A stretch of DNA of 64,000 nt from Rhabdonatronobacter sediminivivens (GCF_013415485.1 NZ_JACBXS010000008.1:62001-126000); one strand, 5' to 3'; positions 33,196 through 42,647 are shown, numbered from the stretch's first letter. The notes: a model not told the origin generated them from the letters alone. Translations and numbers: made by a program.

Positions 33196-33282
33196 TGGTG
33201 CCCAGGAGAGGACTCGAACCTCCACGCCCGTACGGGCACTAGCACCTGAAGCTAGCGCGTCTACCAGTTCCGCCACCTGGGC
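33196..33282 (-). tRNA. tRNA-Leu (anticodon CAG)
   Basis: An 87-base class II tRNA. Acceptor arm GCCCAGG pairs with CCTGGGC before the encoded CCA (33196-33198). The D-arm region GGCGGAACTGGTAGACGCG is typical of tRNA-Leu. The anticodon stem CTAGC/GCTAG encloses the loop TTCAGGT with anticodon CAG, reading CUG. The long variable arm and GGTTCGAGTCC T-loop are present. It has its own promoter just upstream (33299-33327). Confidence 0.96.
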
Positions 33283-33298
33283 AGGTTGCGTGAGAGGG

Positions 33299-33327
33299 TC
33301 TTTACGAGGGAGTTCCAGAAGTGTCAA
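33299..33327 (-). promoter_or_regulatory. Sigma-70 promoter of tRNA-Leu
   Basis: On the minus strand TTGACA (33327-33322) and TAAAGA (33304-33299) are separated by exactly 17 bases, and the tRNA 5' end lies 17 bases downstream of the -10 hexamer. The perfect -35 and spacing make this a confident promoter. Confidence 0.75.
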
Positions 33328-33433
33328 CGGGGCGCAAAAGAAAAATCACACCACCTTCCCATGACCGGGGAAAATCCTTGTGACCCAAGGGGGCGGGGGG
33401 TATTCAAGGGCAAATCCGCTGGCGGAGGATAGC

Positions 33434-34420
33434 ATGTCGAAACTGGTCACGATCTATGGCGGCTCGGGCTTTGTGGGGCGCTACATCGCCCGGCGCATGG
33501 CGATGGAAGGCTGGCGCGTGCGCGTGGCCGTGCGCCGCCCGAACGAGGCCCTCCACGTGCGCCCCTATGGCGTGGTGGGACAGGTGGAGCCTGTCCTGTG
33601 CAACATCCGCGATGACGCCTCGGTGCGGGCGGTGATGCAGGGCGCCGATGCGGTGGTCAATTGCGTCGGCATACTGCATGAGGTCGGCAAGAATCGCTTT
33701 GACCAGGTGCAGGCCGAAGGCCCCGCAAGGGTGGCCAGACTCGCCACCGAGGAAGGCGTGGCGCAGATGGTCCATGTCTCGGCCATCGGCGCGGATGCAA
33801 GGTCCGACAGCGCATATGCCCGCACGAAAGCGCTCGGCGAAGAGGGTGTGCTTCAGCATTTTCCCCGGGCCATGATCCTGCGCCCGTCAATCATCTTCGG
33901 CCCCGAGGACGGCTTCTTCAACCGCTTCGCCGGCATGTCCCGCTTTGGCCCCGTGCTGCCCCTGGTGGGCGCATCGACCCGCTTCCAGCCGGTCTATGTC
34001 GATGATGTCGCCCAGGCGGCGGTCCAGGGCATATTGGGCCGCGCCGAACCCGGCATCTATGAACTGGGCGGCCCCGAGGTCGGCAGCTTCCGTGAGCTGA
34101 TGCAGATGATGCTGGACGAGGTTCGTCGCAAACGGCTTATCGTCAATGTCCCCTTCCCTGTGGCCAATGCCATGGCGACGGTGCTGGGGGCCTTGCAGGT
34201 GATGACACTGGGGCTGTTCACCAATTCGCTGCTCACCCGCGATCAGGTCCGCCAGTTGCGGCGCGACAACGTGGTTGCCGAAGGCGCGCGCGGCTTTGCA
34301 GATCTGGGGATCGAACCCACGCCCATGGACTCTGTCCTGCCCGGCTACCTCTGGTCGTATCGCCCCGCGGGCCAATACGCTGCAATCCACGAATCAGCTT
34401 CAAATCTGCGGCGTCACTGA
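33434..34420 (+). CDS. NAD(P)-dependent epimerase, complex I NDUFA9-like
   Basis: A 328-residue atypical short-chain dehydrogenase. The N-terminal VTIYGGSGFVGRYIARR is the dinucleotide motif, MVHVSAIGAD and SAYARTKALGE the central region, and RPSIIFGPEDGFFNRFA is characteristic of the group containing the complex I accessory subunit NDUFA9. Alphaproteobacterial members are conserved but their reaction is not settled; they may assist complex I or quinone-related assembly. ATG 33434 has GGAGGATAGC upstream. Single gene, convergent with ccrM. Confidence 0.85.
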   Translation: MSKLVTIYGGSGFVGRYIARRMAMEGWRVRVAVRRPNEALHVRPYGVVGQVEPVLCNIRDDASVRAVMQGADAVVNCVGILHEVGKNRFDQVQAEGPARVARLATEEGVAQMVHVSAIGADARSDSAYARTKALGEEGVLQHFPRAMILRPSIIFGPEDGFFNRFAGMSRFGPVLPLVGASTRFQPVYVDDVAQAAVQGILGRAEPGIYELGGPEVGSFRELMQMMLDEVRRKRLIVNVPFPVANAMATVLGALQVMTLGLFTNSLLTRDQVRQLRRDNVVAEGARGFADLGIEPTPMDSVLPGYLWSYRPAGQYAAIHESASNLRRH

Positions 34421-34459
34421 CGTCCCGCGCAAACGCATCGCGCGCGTATCGGCGGTTCT

Positions 34460-34534
34460 CTGCACGGTACGCGGCACCGTGCAGCGCCCGCCGCAGGCGC
34501 GCGGGGTGGGAAGGTGGGCGCGGCTCGGGGGCGC
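34460..34534. repeat. Hairpin/G-rich intergenic element, copy 3
   Basis: A nine-base stem CTGCACGGT/ACCGTGCAG (34460-34484) is followed directly by GCGCCC (34484-34489), a G-rich core GGGGTGGGAAGGTGGG (34503-34518) and the closing GGGCGC (34529-34534). Order and shared words (GCAGCGCCC, GCGCGGCTCG) match copy 1 at 10032 and, less closely, the copy at 59095. It lies between two convergent genes. Confidence 0.55.
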
Positions 34535-34569
34535 ATGTGGCCCGCTTTCGGCCATCACGACGGAGGCAC

Positions 34570-34597
34570 AAAAAAAACCCCGCCGAAACCGGCGGGG
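34570..34597 (-). terminator. Intrinsic terminator of ccrM
   Basis: Read leftward: stem CCCCGCCG/CGGCGGGG with a four-base loop (34597-34578), followed by eight T residues (34577-34570). It lies 85 bases after the ccrM stop and is a classic Rho-independent terminator. Confidence 0.88.
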
Positions 34598-34681
34598 TCA
34601 GTGGTGCCCGAAAGGGGTAGTTCCGGGCACGGCGGTAACTGATGTGAAGCCTCTGCCAGTGACGCCTCAGGTATCTCCGTT

Positions 34682-35881
<1,200 letters not shown>

Positions 35882-35891
35882 AGGGTGTTAT

Positions 35892-36518
35892 TTAATGCTC
35901 TTTACACAAGATATTGCGGATCGGCTTGAACGAACGCCTATGGAACGGGGTGACGCCCAATTCTGCTATGGCATTTATGTGACGCTTCGTCGGGTAGCCT
36001 GCGTTGCTCTCCCAGCCATAGCCCGGATACTGGCGCGCCATATCCGCCATGATGGCATCGCGCGCGACCTTGGCCACGATCGAGGCCGCTGCAATCGACA
36101 GGCAGCGGGCATCGCCCTTGACCACTCCCTCCGCCGGACAGGGCAGGCCCGGGGGCAACCGGTTGCCATCGATCAGCGCATGGCACGGGGGGCGGCGCAG
36201 CCCGACAATGGCGCGCCGCATGGCCAGCAGGCTGGCCTGAAGGATGTTCAGCCGGTCGATTTCCTCGACATCGGCATGGGCGATCGAGACCTCGGCGCAG
36301 CCCATCAGCGCCGCATGAAGCACACGGCGCCGCGGAGCGCTCAGGGTCTTGGAGTCCCGCAGCCCCTCGGGAATGGCCGCCGGGTCCAGGATCACCGCCG
36401 CCGCCGTGACCGGGCCGCAAAGCGGGCCGCGCCCGACCTCATCGACCCCGGCAATGCGGTGAAACCCGGCCTGCCGCAGCCGGGTTTCAAAACTGTCATC
36501 GGGGGAACGGGCGACCAT
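35892..36518 (-). CDS. rnhB: Ribonuclease HII
   Basis: A 208-residue RNase HII. The N-terminal [16 protein letters not shown] supplies the DEDxG active site (Asp, Glu, Arg-Gly). [17 protein letters not shown] and [12 protein letters not shown] follow in the usual order. It removes ribonucleotides from DNA. ATG 36518 was chosen over an upstream in-frame start because homology begins near residue 15. Its stop lies immediately before the ccrM promoter, and the rnhB-ccrM order is common in Rhodobacteraceae. Confidence 0.94.
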   Translation of the reverse strand: MVARSPDDSFETRLRQAGFHRIAGVDEVGRGPLCGPVTAAAVILDPAAIPEGLRDSKTLSAPRRRVLHAALMGCAEVSIAHADVEEIDRLNILQASLLAMRRAIVGLRRPPCHALIDGNRLPPGLPCPAEGVVKGDARCLSIAAASIVAKVARDAIMADMARQYPGYGWESNAGYPTKRHINAIAELGVTPFHRRSFKPIRNILCKEH

Positions 36519-36621
36519 GGCTCTGGATCGCCCGAACGCAGCGGTTTCGCAATGGGGAATCGGGGGCGCCCGGGATCTTGCCCTCACACGCGCGCGGGGC
36601 GGAAGGGGCAGGAAAGGGCGC

Positions 36622-37278
36622 TTACCAGCGCCCCCGCCCAGGTTCGCTCCGATACCCTGCCTCCAGCAGGCATTGCGCGTTATAGAGGGTCATCTGCCCC
36701 TGCCCATATTGCGCGCGCAGGGCGCAGCGGTCGGGGAGGTTGCGCAGACCCGCGCGCTGCAGGCAGGCACCATCGAACCCCTGCGTCCGCGCGCCGCGGA
36801 TGCGATAGGTGATCTGACATTCGCGGGGCAGATGAGCATCGCGCCGGGGGTGCTGCTGGCGCGGCGGTGCAGCCCGGCTTTCCGAACGAAAGCCCGCCGA
36901 GACCAGGCAGCCCTCGCGATAGATGCGCCGCTCACCCCGGTTGGTGCGGATGGTTTCCATGCACTGCCGCGGCAGACGGCGCACACCGGCGCGCTCCAGA
37001 CAGCGGGCGTTATAGACCTGAATGTGCCGCCCGCGCACGCGCAGGGTTTCAAGGCAATGGTCCGGAAGTGTCCGGGCATCCTGGCGGCGCCCCGGCGCGC
37101 GCTCACTGGGTCGGTCACTGAAGCTGTGGACGATCACGGCCACGGCCGCCGCCCCCAGAAGCAGGGCGATCAGGTCATCATCGGCGGCCTTCGCCGGTTT
37201 GGGTATTGCCAAGGCCGCAGCAAGGGCCAGCGCCAGCGCCGCCCCCAGCCCGGTCAATCTTGCAGGTATCAGCATCAT
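36622..37278 (-). CDS. Secreted or anchored protein with four Cys-pair repeats, unknown function
   Basis: A 218-residue protein that I do not recognise. Residues 1-31 look like a signal peptide ([17 protein letters not shown]), followed by a short hydrophobic stretch (residues 36-51). Then come four copies of a 30-residue unit LPxxC...G...Y...CLxxAGxR at 71-100, 102-131, 150-179 and 181-210. In each, the two Cys are exactly 18 apart (75/93, 106/124, 154/172, 185/203), and units 1-2 and 3-4 are each offset by 31, which points to duplication of a pair. Disulfides in the periplasm are likely. The protein is strongly basic. Divergent from the next gene. Confidence 0.75.
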   Translation of the reverse strand: MMLIPARLTGLGAALALALAAALAIPKPAKAADDDLIALLLGAAAVAVIVHSFSDRPSERAPGRRQDARTLPDHCLETLRVRGRHIQVYNARCLERAGVRRLPRQCMETIRTNRGERRIYREGCLVSAGFRSESRAAPPRQQHPRRDAHLPRECQITYRIRGARTQGFDGACLQRAGLRNLPDRCALRAQYGQGQMTLYNAQCLLEAGYRSEPGRGRW

Positions 37279-37450
37279 CCTGTCCTTTCCTTCCCGTGCG
37301 CGCCGCCAACGCAGGCCGCCCGCGACTATCTGCCAAAGGGTGCGCCCGAAGGAGGCTGTCGCTCAATATCGTGCGCCGGTTATCGGATAACAGGCACCTG
37401 CCTGGCCCGGTGATATTGATTGTCAGCGCGTGGCGCGGCATCGTCAGCGC

Positions 37451-37744
37451 ATGAGAAACATCGCCCTCACCATCGCTGTCCTGATCGCCGTGCTGGCGGC
37501 CGCACCGGCCGCCGCGCAATGCTATGCGGATTACAAGGCCAAGCAGGACAACCCGCTGCGGCTGCAATACGGCATTGTCGAACTGCCGCCCCAGGCCTGC
37601 GGCGATCCGGCTGCCGCCGCCCGCCATGCCGGGGCGGTGCTGGCCGAACACGGCTGGACCTTGTTGCAGATCGAGTCCACCTTTGGCGAAGACGGTTTTG
37701 CACAAAGGAGGTCGCGTGCAGGGGCCATCCATCTCCGCAACTGA
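37451..37744 (+). CDS. Small secreted protein, unknown function
   Basis: A 97-residue protein with a clear signal peptide (NIALTIAVLIAVLAAAPAAAQ, cleavage after AAA) and a mature part of about 75 residues with two Cys (QCYADYKAKQ and PPQACGDP). The sequence LRLQYGIVELPPQACGDP...VLAEHGWTLLQIESTFG has no family I can name. ATG 37451 chosen because the signal peptide starts there. Its end overlaps the next gene by 29 bases, which implies co-translation. Confidence 0.7.
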   Translation: MRNIALTIAVLIAVLAAAPAAAQCYADYKAKQDNPLRLQYGIVELPPQACGDPAAAARHAGAVLAEHGWTLLQIESTFGEDGFAQRRSRAGAIHLRN

Positions 37745-38417
37745 CCTGTCGCGCAGGGGGGGCCGGGCGGTCGTCTGGGGCATGATTGCCATTGTGGTGA
37801 TCCTGCTGGTGGCGGCGGTGCTGCTGTTCTACAACCTGCCCGATGCCGGCGCCTTCAACGCCCGGGTCGAGCGTATCTTTGTCGAACAGGACCTGACCAC
37901 CCAGGCGGAAATCAAGCTGCTGGAAATCCTGGCGCTGTCGGGCACGGCCTTTGCCGAAACCCTGGCCTCCTACCGGGTCGTGATCTTTGTGCTCATGGTC
38001 TTTGCCACGGCGCTGCTGATCACGTCGCTGGTTCTGGTGGCCACGCTGATCGTGCTGAACCGGCGCATGGCGCAGGTGGAAAAGGCGGGGATTCAGGTGT
38101 CCTCGCTGGTCATCAGCCGCGCCACCAACACGGTTGCCATCAACGACATGGAGTTCCGTCTGACCCAGGCCGCCATCGAAACCCTGGCCGTGCTGGCCGA
38201 GGCCCGGATGGATGGCGATATCCTCAGCGGTGCGGCGATCGAGGCGATGATTTCAGGGCGCGACAGTGCGGAATGTGACGAGGCATCGGGGGCCACGCGC
38301 ATCAAGCGCTTGCGCGACACCCTGGGCAACCAGCTGGTCAGCGAGGTTCTGATCCGCAACATCACACGGCAGGGCTATGTGCTGGCGATCGACCGCGATG
38401 TGATCAGGATGATCTGA
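37716..38417 (+). CDS. Membrane-anchored protein with OmpR/ToxR-like winged-helix domain
   Basis: A 233-residue protein starting at GTG 37716, four bases after a perfect AAAGGAGG. Two membrane helices (about 19-39 and 87-114) enclose a 45-residue loop. The cytoplasmic C-terminus (145-225) reads MEFRLTQAAIETLAVLAEA ... SGRDS ... ATRIKRLRDTLG ... LIRNITRQGYVLAID, which has the order and spacing of an OmpR-type winged helix (LT-x-EFRLL, RLRxKL, IxTVxGxGYxL), though diverged. No receiver domain is visible. It could be a membrane-bound transcription regulator or a wHTH used for protein contact. The link to wHTH is my reading, unverified. Overlaps the secreted-protein gene upstream. Confidence 0.7.
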   Translation: MQGPSISATDLSRRGGRAVVWGMIAIVVILLVAAVLLFYNLPDAGAFNARVERIFVEQDLTTQAEIKLLEILALSGTAFAETLASYRVVIFVLMVFATALLITSLVLVATLIVLNRRMAQVEKAGIQVSSLVISRATNTVAINDMEFRLTQAAIETLAVLAEARMDGDILSGAAIEAMISGRDSAECDEASGATRIKRLRDTLGNQLVSEVLIRNITRQGYVLAIDRDVIRMI

Positions 38418-39246
38418 CCGCAGCCCCCCGCGCCCGCTCCAGCCCGGCGCGCACATCGGCCGCGCAGCAGGCGGCCAGCGCCTTGCGGTCCGGGGCGTCG
38501 GCCACTGCATGGGGCGGATGAAACACCAGTTCGATCCGCCCCTGCCGCCACCGGGCCAGGACCGACAGGAAATGCGAGCCGAACTCCATATCCCCCCACC
38601 AGCCATAGAGGCGCGGATCGGCACCATCGGGAGCGTGATAGACAACGCTGACCGGCTGCACATGCATCAGATGGCGCAGACCCTCCGCAAAGAAGGCCGC
38701 GAAAAGCGCGGTCTTGAACGGGAGAACCCGCAGACTGTCAGTGCTGGTGCCTTCGGGAAAGAACAGCAGCCGATGCCCCGCGCGCAACCTTGCCTCGAAC
38801 AGCAGTTTCTGGCGTGCGGCATCACGGCCATGGCGGCGAATGAACAGGGTGCCGGTGGCCCGCGCCAGCCAGCCGATCCCGGGCCAGCCCGCAACATCCT
38901 CCTTGGACACGAAATACACCCTTTGCGCCGCATTCAGTGCAAAGATATCCAGCCATGAGGCATGGTTCGCCACCAATGCACCGCGCTGGACCATGGGCTG
39001 CCCGTGCAGCATCAGCCGCACCCCCATGATCCGCAGCGTGGCTCGGCAGACCCCTTGTGTGATGAAGGGCGTGACCGGGCGGCGCAGACCGAAGAGCGGA
39101 CGCTCGGCCAGGCGCAAGGTCAACAGCAGGGCCAGCCCCAGGCCGATCAACAGCGCAATCGCCGCGCCGCGCAGCGCGGCCAATGCCCAGCCCAACGGCG
39201 AGATCGCCGTCCGTGGCGGTGGCTGGGGGGATTGCCAGGTCTGCAC
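38404..39246 (-). CDS. olsA: Lyso-ornithine lipid acyltransferase / PlsC-type acyltransferase
   Basis: A 280-residue 1-acylglycerol-phosphate acyltransferase family protein. An N-terminal membrane helix (AALRGAAIALLIGLGLALLLTL) precedes NHASWLDIF (HX4D catalytic motif), FIRRHGRDA and FFPEGTSTDS. It starts two bases after olsB, so the O-acylation of lyso-ornithine lipid (OlsA) is the likely role; phosphatidate synthesis is possible, since OlsA and PlsC are close relatives. Its C-terminus overlaps the end of the convergent membrane wHTH gene by 14 bases. Confidence 0.85.
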   Translation of the reverse strand: MQTWQSPQPPPRTAISPLGWALAALRGAAIALLIGLGLALLLTLRLAERPLFGLRRPVTPFITQGVCRATLRIMGVRLMLHGQPMVQRGALVANHASWLDIFALNAAQRVYFVSKEDVAGWPGIGWLARATGTLFIRRHGRDAARQKLLFEARLRAGHRLLFFPEGTSTDSLRVLPFKTALFAAFFAEGLRHLMHVQPVSVVYHAPDGADPRLYGWWGDMEFGSHFLSVLARWRQGRIELVFHPPHAVADAPDRKALAACCAADVRAGLERARGAAVRSS

Positions 39247-39248
39247 AG

Positions 39249-40073
39249 TCAGCGCACGAGGGTATGTCGGCTTTGGAGGCCGCGGCGGCGACTGGCCATG
39301 GCCGCCACATCCAGCAGCAGCAGCACATCGGTCGTATTGAAGGCATGATCCACAAAGGCGCCCTCGCCGACGCTGCCGCCCAGCCGCAGATAGGACCGGA
39401 TCAGCGCCGGAATCCCGTCAAGCGCAGCGGCCCGGTTCAGCGCCTCGGGCGGCAGCAGGTCCATCCGATGGGCGGCCGCACCCAGCGCCTCCGGACGCAG
39501 CGCGACCGGTGCCAGGTGGTGATGGTGCAACCAGGACAGGGGCTGCGCCAAAGCCTGCACATCAGTGCCCGGAAAGCTGGCCACGCCGAACAACAGATCG
39601 ATCCCGCGCGAAAGCGCATAATCGGCCAGCCCGTTCCAAAGCAGGAACACCGCCGTGCCCCCCCGATAGTCAGGGTGCACACAGGATCGCCCCAGCTCCA
39701 GCAAGCGCCGCCCCGAATCGATCAGGGGCGACAGATCGTATTCTGCTGCGGAATAGAACCCCCCGGCCCGCGCGGCGGCAGCCTGATCCATCAGCCGATA
39801 GGCACCCACCACATGGCGCAATGACTCCGGGTCGCGCGCGGGGTCGATCAGAAGCAGATGGTCACAGAATTCATCAAAGCGGTCCCGCTCCAGCCGCGCG
39901 GTATGATCGACCAGAACCCCGTCACCGCCACGTTCAGCCACAAAAACATCATAGCGCAGACGCTGCGCGGCCAGCCGGTCCTGCGCGGTGGCTGCAAGGC
40001 GCAGCTGCAGGCGCCGATCCTGCGGAGCGGGTGCTGACCCGTTTTCATGGTCTTGGACGAGGCTCAGGGACAT
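39249..40073 (-). CDS. olsB: L-ornithine N-alpha-acyltransferase OlsB
   Basis: A 274-residue GNAT-fold acyltransferase of the OlsB / hemolysin-like group. RLAATAQDRLAAQRLRYDVFVAERG, LELGRSCVHPDYRGG and LLFGVASFPGTD are typical. OlsB transfers a 3-hydroxyacyl chain from ACP to ornithine to make lyso-ornithine lipid, which OlsA (next gene) completes. Ornithine lipids replace phospholipids under phosphate limitation. ATG 40073 is in an AT-rich region after GAC-rich leader; no strong ribosome-binding site was seen. Confidence 0.9.
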   Translation of the reverse strand: MSLSLVQDHENGSAPAPQDRRLQLRLAATAQDRLAAQRLRYDVFVAERGGDGVLVDHTARLERDRFDEFCDHLLLIDPARDPESLRHVVGAYRLMDQAAAARAGGFYSAAEYDLSPLIDSGRRLLELGRSCVHPDYRGGTAVFLLWNGLADYALSRGIDLLFGVASFPGTDVQALAQPLSWLHHHHLAPVALRPEALGAAAHRMDLLPPEALNRAAALDGIPALIRSYLRLGGSVGEGAFVDHAFNTTDVLLLLDVAAMASRRRGLQSRHTLVR

Positions 40074-40165
40074 GTTGTTGCTTTGCCGTTACTTATACTG
40101 CAGATTGCAAGCAGAGTGATTGACTCAGCATATGGCTGTGTGCAGCATGCGTACAAGTACATCGG

Positions 40166-40348
40166 TCAGATGTCAGTATCAGGAACGAGTGGGACAAGTT
40201 CTGCGTCAATGGTTAGTTTACCTTCATGCTGGAAGTTGACAGTCACGCGTGTGCCGATCCGTGACTGGACCTGTCCAACCCCCCACTCCGGCTTTTCAGG
40301 CGCGCGCACCAGCATCCCGGGTTCAAGCAGGCTTGCGGGATATGTCAT
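40166..40348 (-). CDS. DUF3553 domain protein
   Basis: A 60-residue protein, MTYPASLLEPGMLVRAP at the N-terminus, then EWGVGQVQSRIGTRVTVNF and HEGKLTID. This matches the small DUF3553 family, with the pattern EPGxxVRxPxxPxWGxGQVQS. The same module occurs fused to UvrD-type helicases in alphaproteobacteria, so nucleic-acid binding is possible but not shown. It is divergent from chpT with 33 bases between the starts, so the two must share regulatory DNA. Confidence 0.8.
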   Translation of the reverse strand: MTYPASLLEPGMLVRAPEKPEWGVGQVQSRIGTRVTVNFQHEGKLTIDAELVPLVPDTDI

Positions 40349-40381
40349 GTATGGGTGCCTCCTGCCCAAGCGGAGAGTTTG

Positions 40382-41017
40382 ATGTCCAAGTTCCAGGATT
40401 TCCCCGGCCAACCCTCTGAAACCGAACTTGTTTCGATCATTGCCTCGCGCATATGCCACGATCTGATCAGCCCGCTGGGCGCAATCGGCAACGGGGTGGA
40501 GTTGCTCAACCTCAACGGAACGGCGGGCAACAACCCGGAACTGTCGCTGATCGCTGCCAGCGTGGAACAGGCGCAGGCGCGCGTGCGGTTCTTTCGCATC
40601 GCCTTCGGTGACTTCAGCGCGGAACAGTTGATGAAACCGGCCGAGGCGCGGTCCATCCTCTCCGGCCTGTTCAGGGAGGCGCGCCTGTCGGTCACCTGGG
40701 ATCTGGAAGCACCGCGCCCGCGGCAGGAGGTGAAGCTGATTTTCCTGCTGATCCAGTGCCTTGAAACCACCCTGCCCTGGAGCGGGACGGTCGTTATCCG
40801 CTCCGAAGGCGAAGGCTGGGCGATCGATGCACAGGCCGCGCGGCTGCAGGTCAACCGGGACCTGTGGGCATGCGTCAGCGCGTCGGGGGAGCCCTGCATC
40901 ACCTCGCCGCAAGTGGTGCAATTCGCGCTCGCCGGGCGCCAGAGCGCCGCGCTGCCGGGAACGCTGGATGTATGGTTCGGAGATTCGGACATCCATATCC
41001 GATATCTGCCGCACTGA
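40382..41017 (+). CDS. chpT: Histidine phosphotransferase ChpT
   Basis: A 211-residue dimeric phosphotransferase of the ChpT type. The phosphorylated His26 lies in ASRICHDLISPLGAIGNGVELL, a near-invariant stretch, followed by a degenerate ATPase-like domain. ChpT passes phosphate from CckA to CtrA and CpdR, controlling cell-cycle, motility and gene-transfer-agent genes in alphaproteobacteria. ATG 40382 has GGAGAG upstream. Standalone; convergent with ccmE. Confidence 0.93.
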   Translation: MSKFQDFPGQPSETELVSIIASRICHDLISPLGAIGNGVELLNLNGTAGNNPELSLIAASVEQAQARVRFFRIAFGDFSAEQLMKPAEARSILSGLFREARLSVTWDLEAPRPRQEVKLIFLLIQCLETTLPWSGTVVIRSEGEGWAIDAQAARLQVNRDLWACVSASGEPCITSPQVVQFALAGRQSAALPGTLDVWFGDSDIHIRYLPH

Positions 41018-41024
41018 GCGCGCG

Positions 41025-41040
41025 CCCCTTGGACAAGGGG
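41025..41040. terminator. Hairpin between convergent chpT and ccmE
   Basis: CCCCTT-GGAC-AAGGGG, extended by partly pairing GC-rich flanks, lies eight bases after the chpT stop and 20 before the ccmE stop. It could end transcription from both sides, but no T-run follows on either strand. Confidence 0.4.
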
Positions 41041-41059
41041 GCCGCGCCACCGCGGCGCA

Positions 41060-41509
41060 TCAGTTTTCGGGGTCATCCGCACGCCAGTGCTCCTGGGCTT
41101 TCAGCGCCTCCATCACCTCGCGCGGCATGTAGGTTTCATCGTGCTTGGCCAGAATTTCCTGGGCTTCGAAGACACCATTGATGAAACGCCCGGTTCCGAC
41201 CATGCCCTCATTCTCGGAGAAGAGATCGGGCAGGATCCCGCGGTAGCGCACCTCGACCGAGGCCGGGCCATCGGTGACCCGGAACACGATCGTATCGGAC
41301 TGCCCGCGAATGATCGAGCCTTCCTCGACCAGACCGCCGATGCGGAACACCTCGTTTTCATGTGGGGGTTCGGCGAGAACCTCGGAGGGTGAGCGGAAAA
41401 AATTGATGCCGTCGCGCATGGCATACCCGATCAGCGCCGTGGACAGCGCAAGCGCCACGGCGGCAACGGCAAAGACCTGGATGCGGCGTGTCTTCTTCAG
41501 GCTTTTCAT
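41060..41509 (-). CDS. ccmE: Cytochrome c maturation protein CcmE (haem chaperone)
   Basis: A 149-residue haem chaperone. One N-terminal membrane helix (VFAVAAVALALSTALIGYA) precedes the OB-fold periplasmic domain. The HxxxY haem-binding motif is His123 and Tyr127 in ILAKHDETYMPREV. CcmE binds haem covalently at this His and passes it to apocytochrome c via CcmF/H. Twelve bases after argC on the same strand, so probably co-transcribed. Confidence 0.95.
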   Translation of the reverse strand: MKSLKKTRRIQVFAVAAVALALSTALIGYAMRDGINFFRSPSEVLAEPPHENEVFRIGGLVEEGSIIRGQSDTIVFRVTDGPASVEVRYRGILPDLFSENEGMVGTGRFINGVFEAQEILAKHDETYMPREVMEALKAQEHWRADDPEN

Positions 41510-41521
41510 CTGTTCCTCATG

Positions 41522-42559
41522 TCACGGGAAGACCGGCACACCCAGCAGCCCCGTTGTTTCCTCGATCCCCAGCATCAGGTTCGCGTTCTGCACCGCCTGC
41601 CCTGATGAGCCCTTGCACAGGTTGTCCAGTGCGGCCACCACCAGCGCCCGGCCCGCAATCCGGTCACCGACCACCCCAATATGCACGTAGTTGGAGCCGC
41701 GCACATCATGGGTCGAGGGGAGTGTGCCAAAAGGAAGCACATGTATAAATGACTCAGCGCAATATGCGTCCTGCAAAACCGCGTGAATTTCCGCAGCGTC
41801 ACCATCCACCCAGATGCTGGCCAGGATGCCGCGGTTCATCGGGATCAGATGCGGCGTGAACTGCACATGTACCGGACGCCCGGCCAGGCGCGTGAATTCC
41901 TGGTCAAACTCGCCCAGGTGCCGGTGGGTGCCGCCGGCGGCATAGGCGTGCGTGCCCTCGGACAGCTCTGCATGCAGCAGGTTCTCCTTCAGCGACCGCC
42001 CTGCCCCAGACACACCGCATTTGAGATCCATGATGATTCGGTCCAGATCGATCACGCCTGCGGCAATCAGCGGGTTGAGCGCGTATTGCCCGGTGGCCGC
42101 GTTGCAGCCCGTGCCAGCGACCAGCCGCGCGCTGCGGATATCCTCGCGGTAGAATTCGGTCAGCCCATAGACCGCTTCGGTCTGCAGATCGGGGGCGGCA
42201 TGGGGCTTGCCATACCATTTTTCATAGGCCGCCGGGTCACGCAGCCGGAAATCGGCGCTCAGGTCCACGATCTTCAGGTCACGCGGCAAATCACGGATCA
42301 CCGCCTGGCTGGTGGCATGGGGCAGCGCACAGAACGCAAGGTCGATGGCGGCGAAATCCACCTCCTCGATCCGGCAGAGATCCGGCAGATCCAGGTGGCG
42401 CAGGAAGGGGAACACCTGCGCCATGGGCTGGCCTGCCTTGCGCTCGCCGGTCAGGGCGGCGATCTGCAGGTGCGGATGGGTGGCGATCAGCCGGACAAGC
42501 TCGGCGCCGGTATAGCCCGAGGCGCCCAGGATGGCGATCTTGTGCTTGGGGGTCTGCAT
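41522..42559 (-). CDS. argC: N-acetyl-gamma-glutamyl-phosphate reductase with variant active-site motif
   Basis: A 345-residue ArgC-type reductase: [17 protein letters not shown] (NADP motif), [33 protein letters not shown] and the catalytic His in [10 protein letters not shown]. The active-site Cys152 lies in [11 protein letters not shown], whereas the usual ArgC signature is NPGCYPT; Pro and Tyr-Pro are missing. The rest is close to the plant/proteobacterial type. It would reduce N-acetylglutamyl phosphate in arginine synthesis, but the altered pocket leaves room for another acyl-phosphate. ATG 42559 chosen as the start of homology; the frame is open far upstream but that part is the murI shadow. 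Confidence 0.88.
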   Translation of the reverse strand: MQTPKHKIAILGASGYTGAELVRLIATHPHLQIAALTGERKAGQPMAQVFPFLRHLDLPDLCRIEEVDFAAIDLAFCALPHATSQAVIRDLPRDLKIVDLSADFRLRDPAAYEKWYGKPHAAPDLQTEAVYGLTEFYREDIRSARLVAGTGCNAATGQYALNPLIAAGVIDLDRIIMDLKCGVSGAGRSLKENLLHAELSEGTHAYAAGGTHRHLGEFDQEFTRLAGRPVHVQFTPHLIPMNRGILASIWVDGDAAEIHAVLQDAYCAESFIHVLPFGTLPSTHDVRGSNYVHIGVVGDRIAGRALVVAALDNLCKGSSGQAVQNANLMLGIEETTGLLGVPVFP

Positions 42560-42607
42560 GAGGGGGTCGGTCCCTTGATCGGTCGCCCGCGCGGGCGGTT
42601 GGTGTCG

Positions 42608-42647
42608 GATGCGCTCCGCGCGGGGAGTATTTGAAGCAAGAAAATGG
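42608..42647 (+). repeat. GGAGTATTT intergenic element, copy 3
   Basis: GGATGCGCTCCGCGCGG, then GGAGTATTTGAAGCAAGAAA (plus strand, ending at the murI stop). The tail aligns with the elements at 1889 and 5566 (GGAGTATTT followed by a GCAAGA/GCAGGA purine run). Here both neighbours are on the minus strand, so the purine-rich tail points into the 3' end of murI and serves no obvious start codon. Confidence 0.5.
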
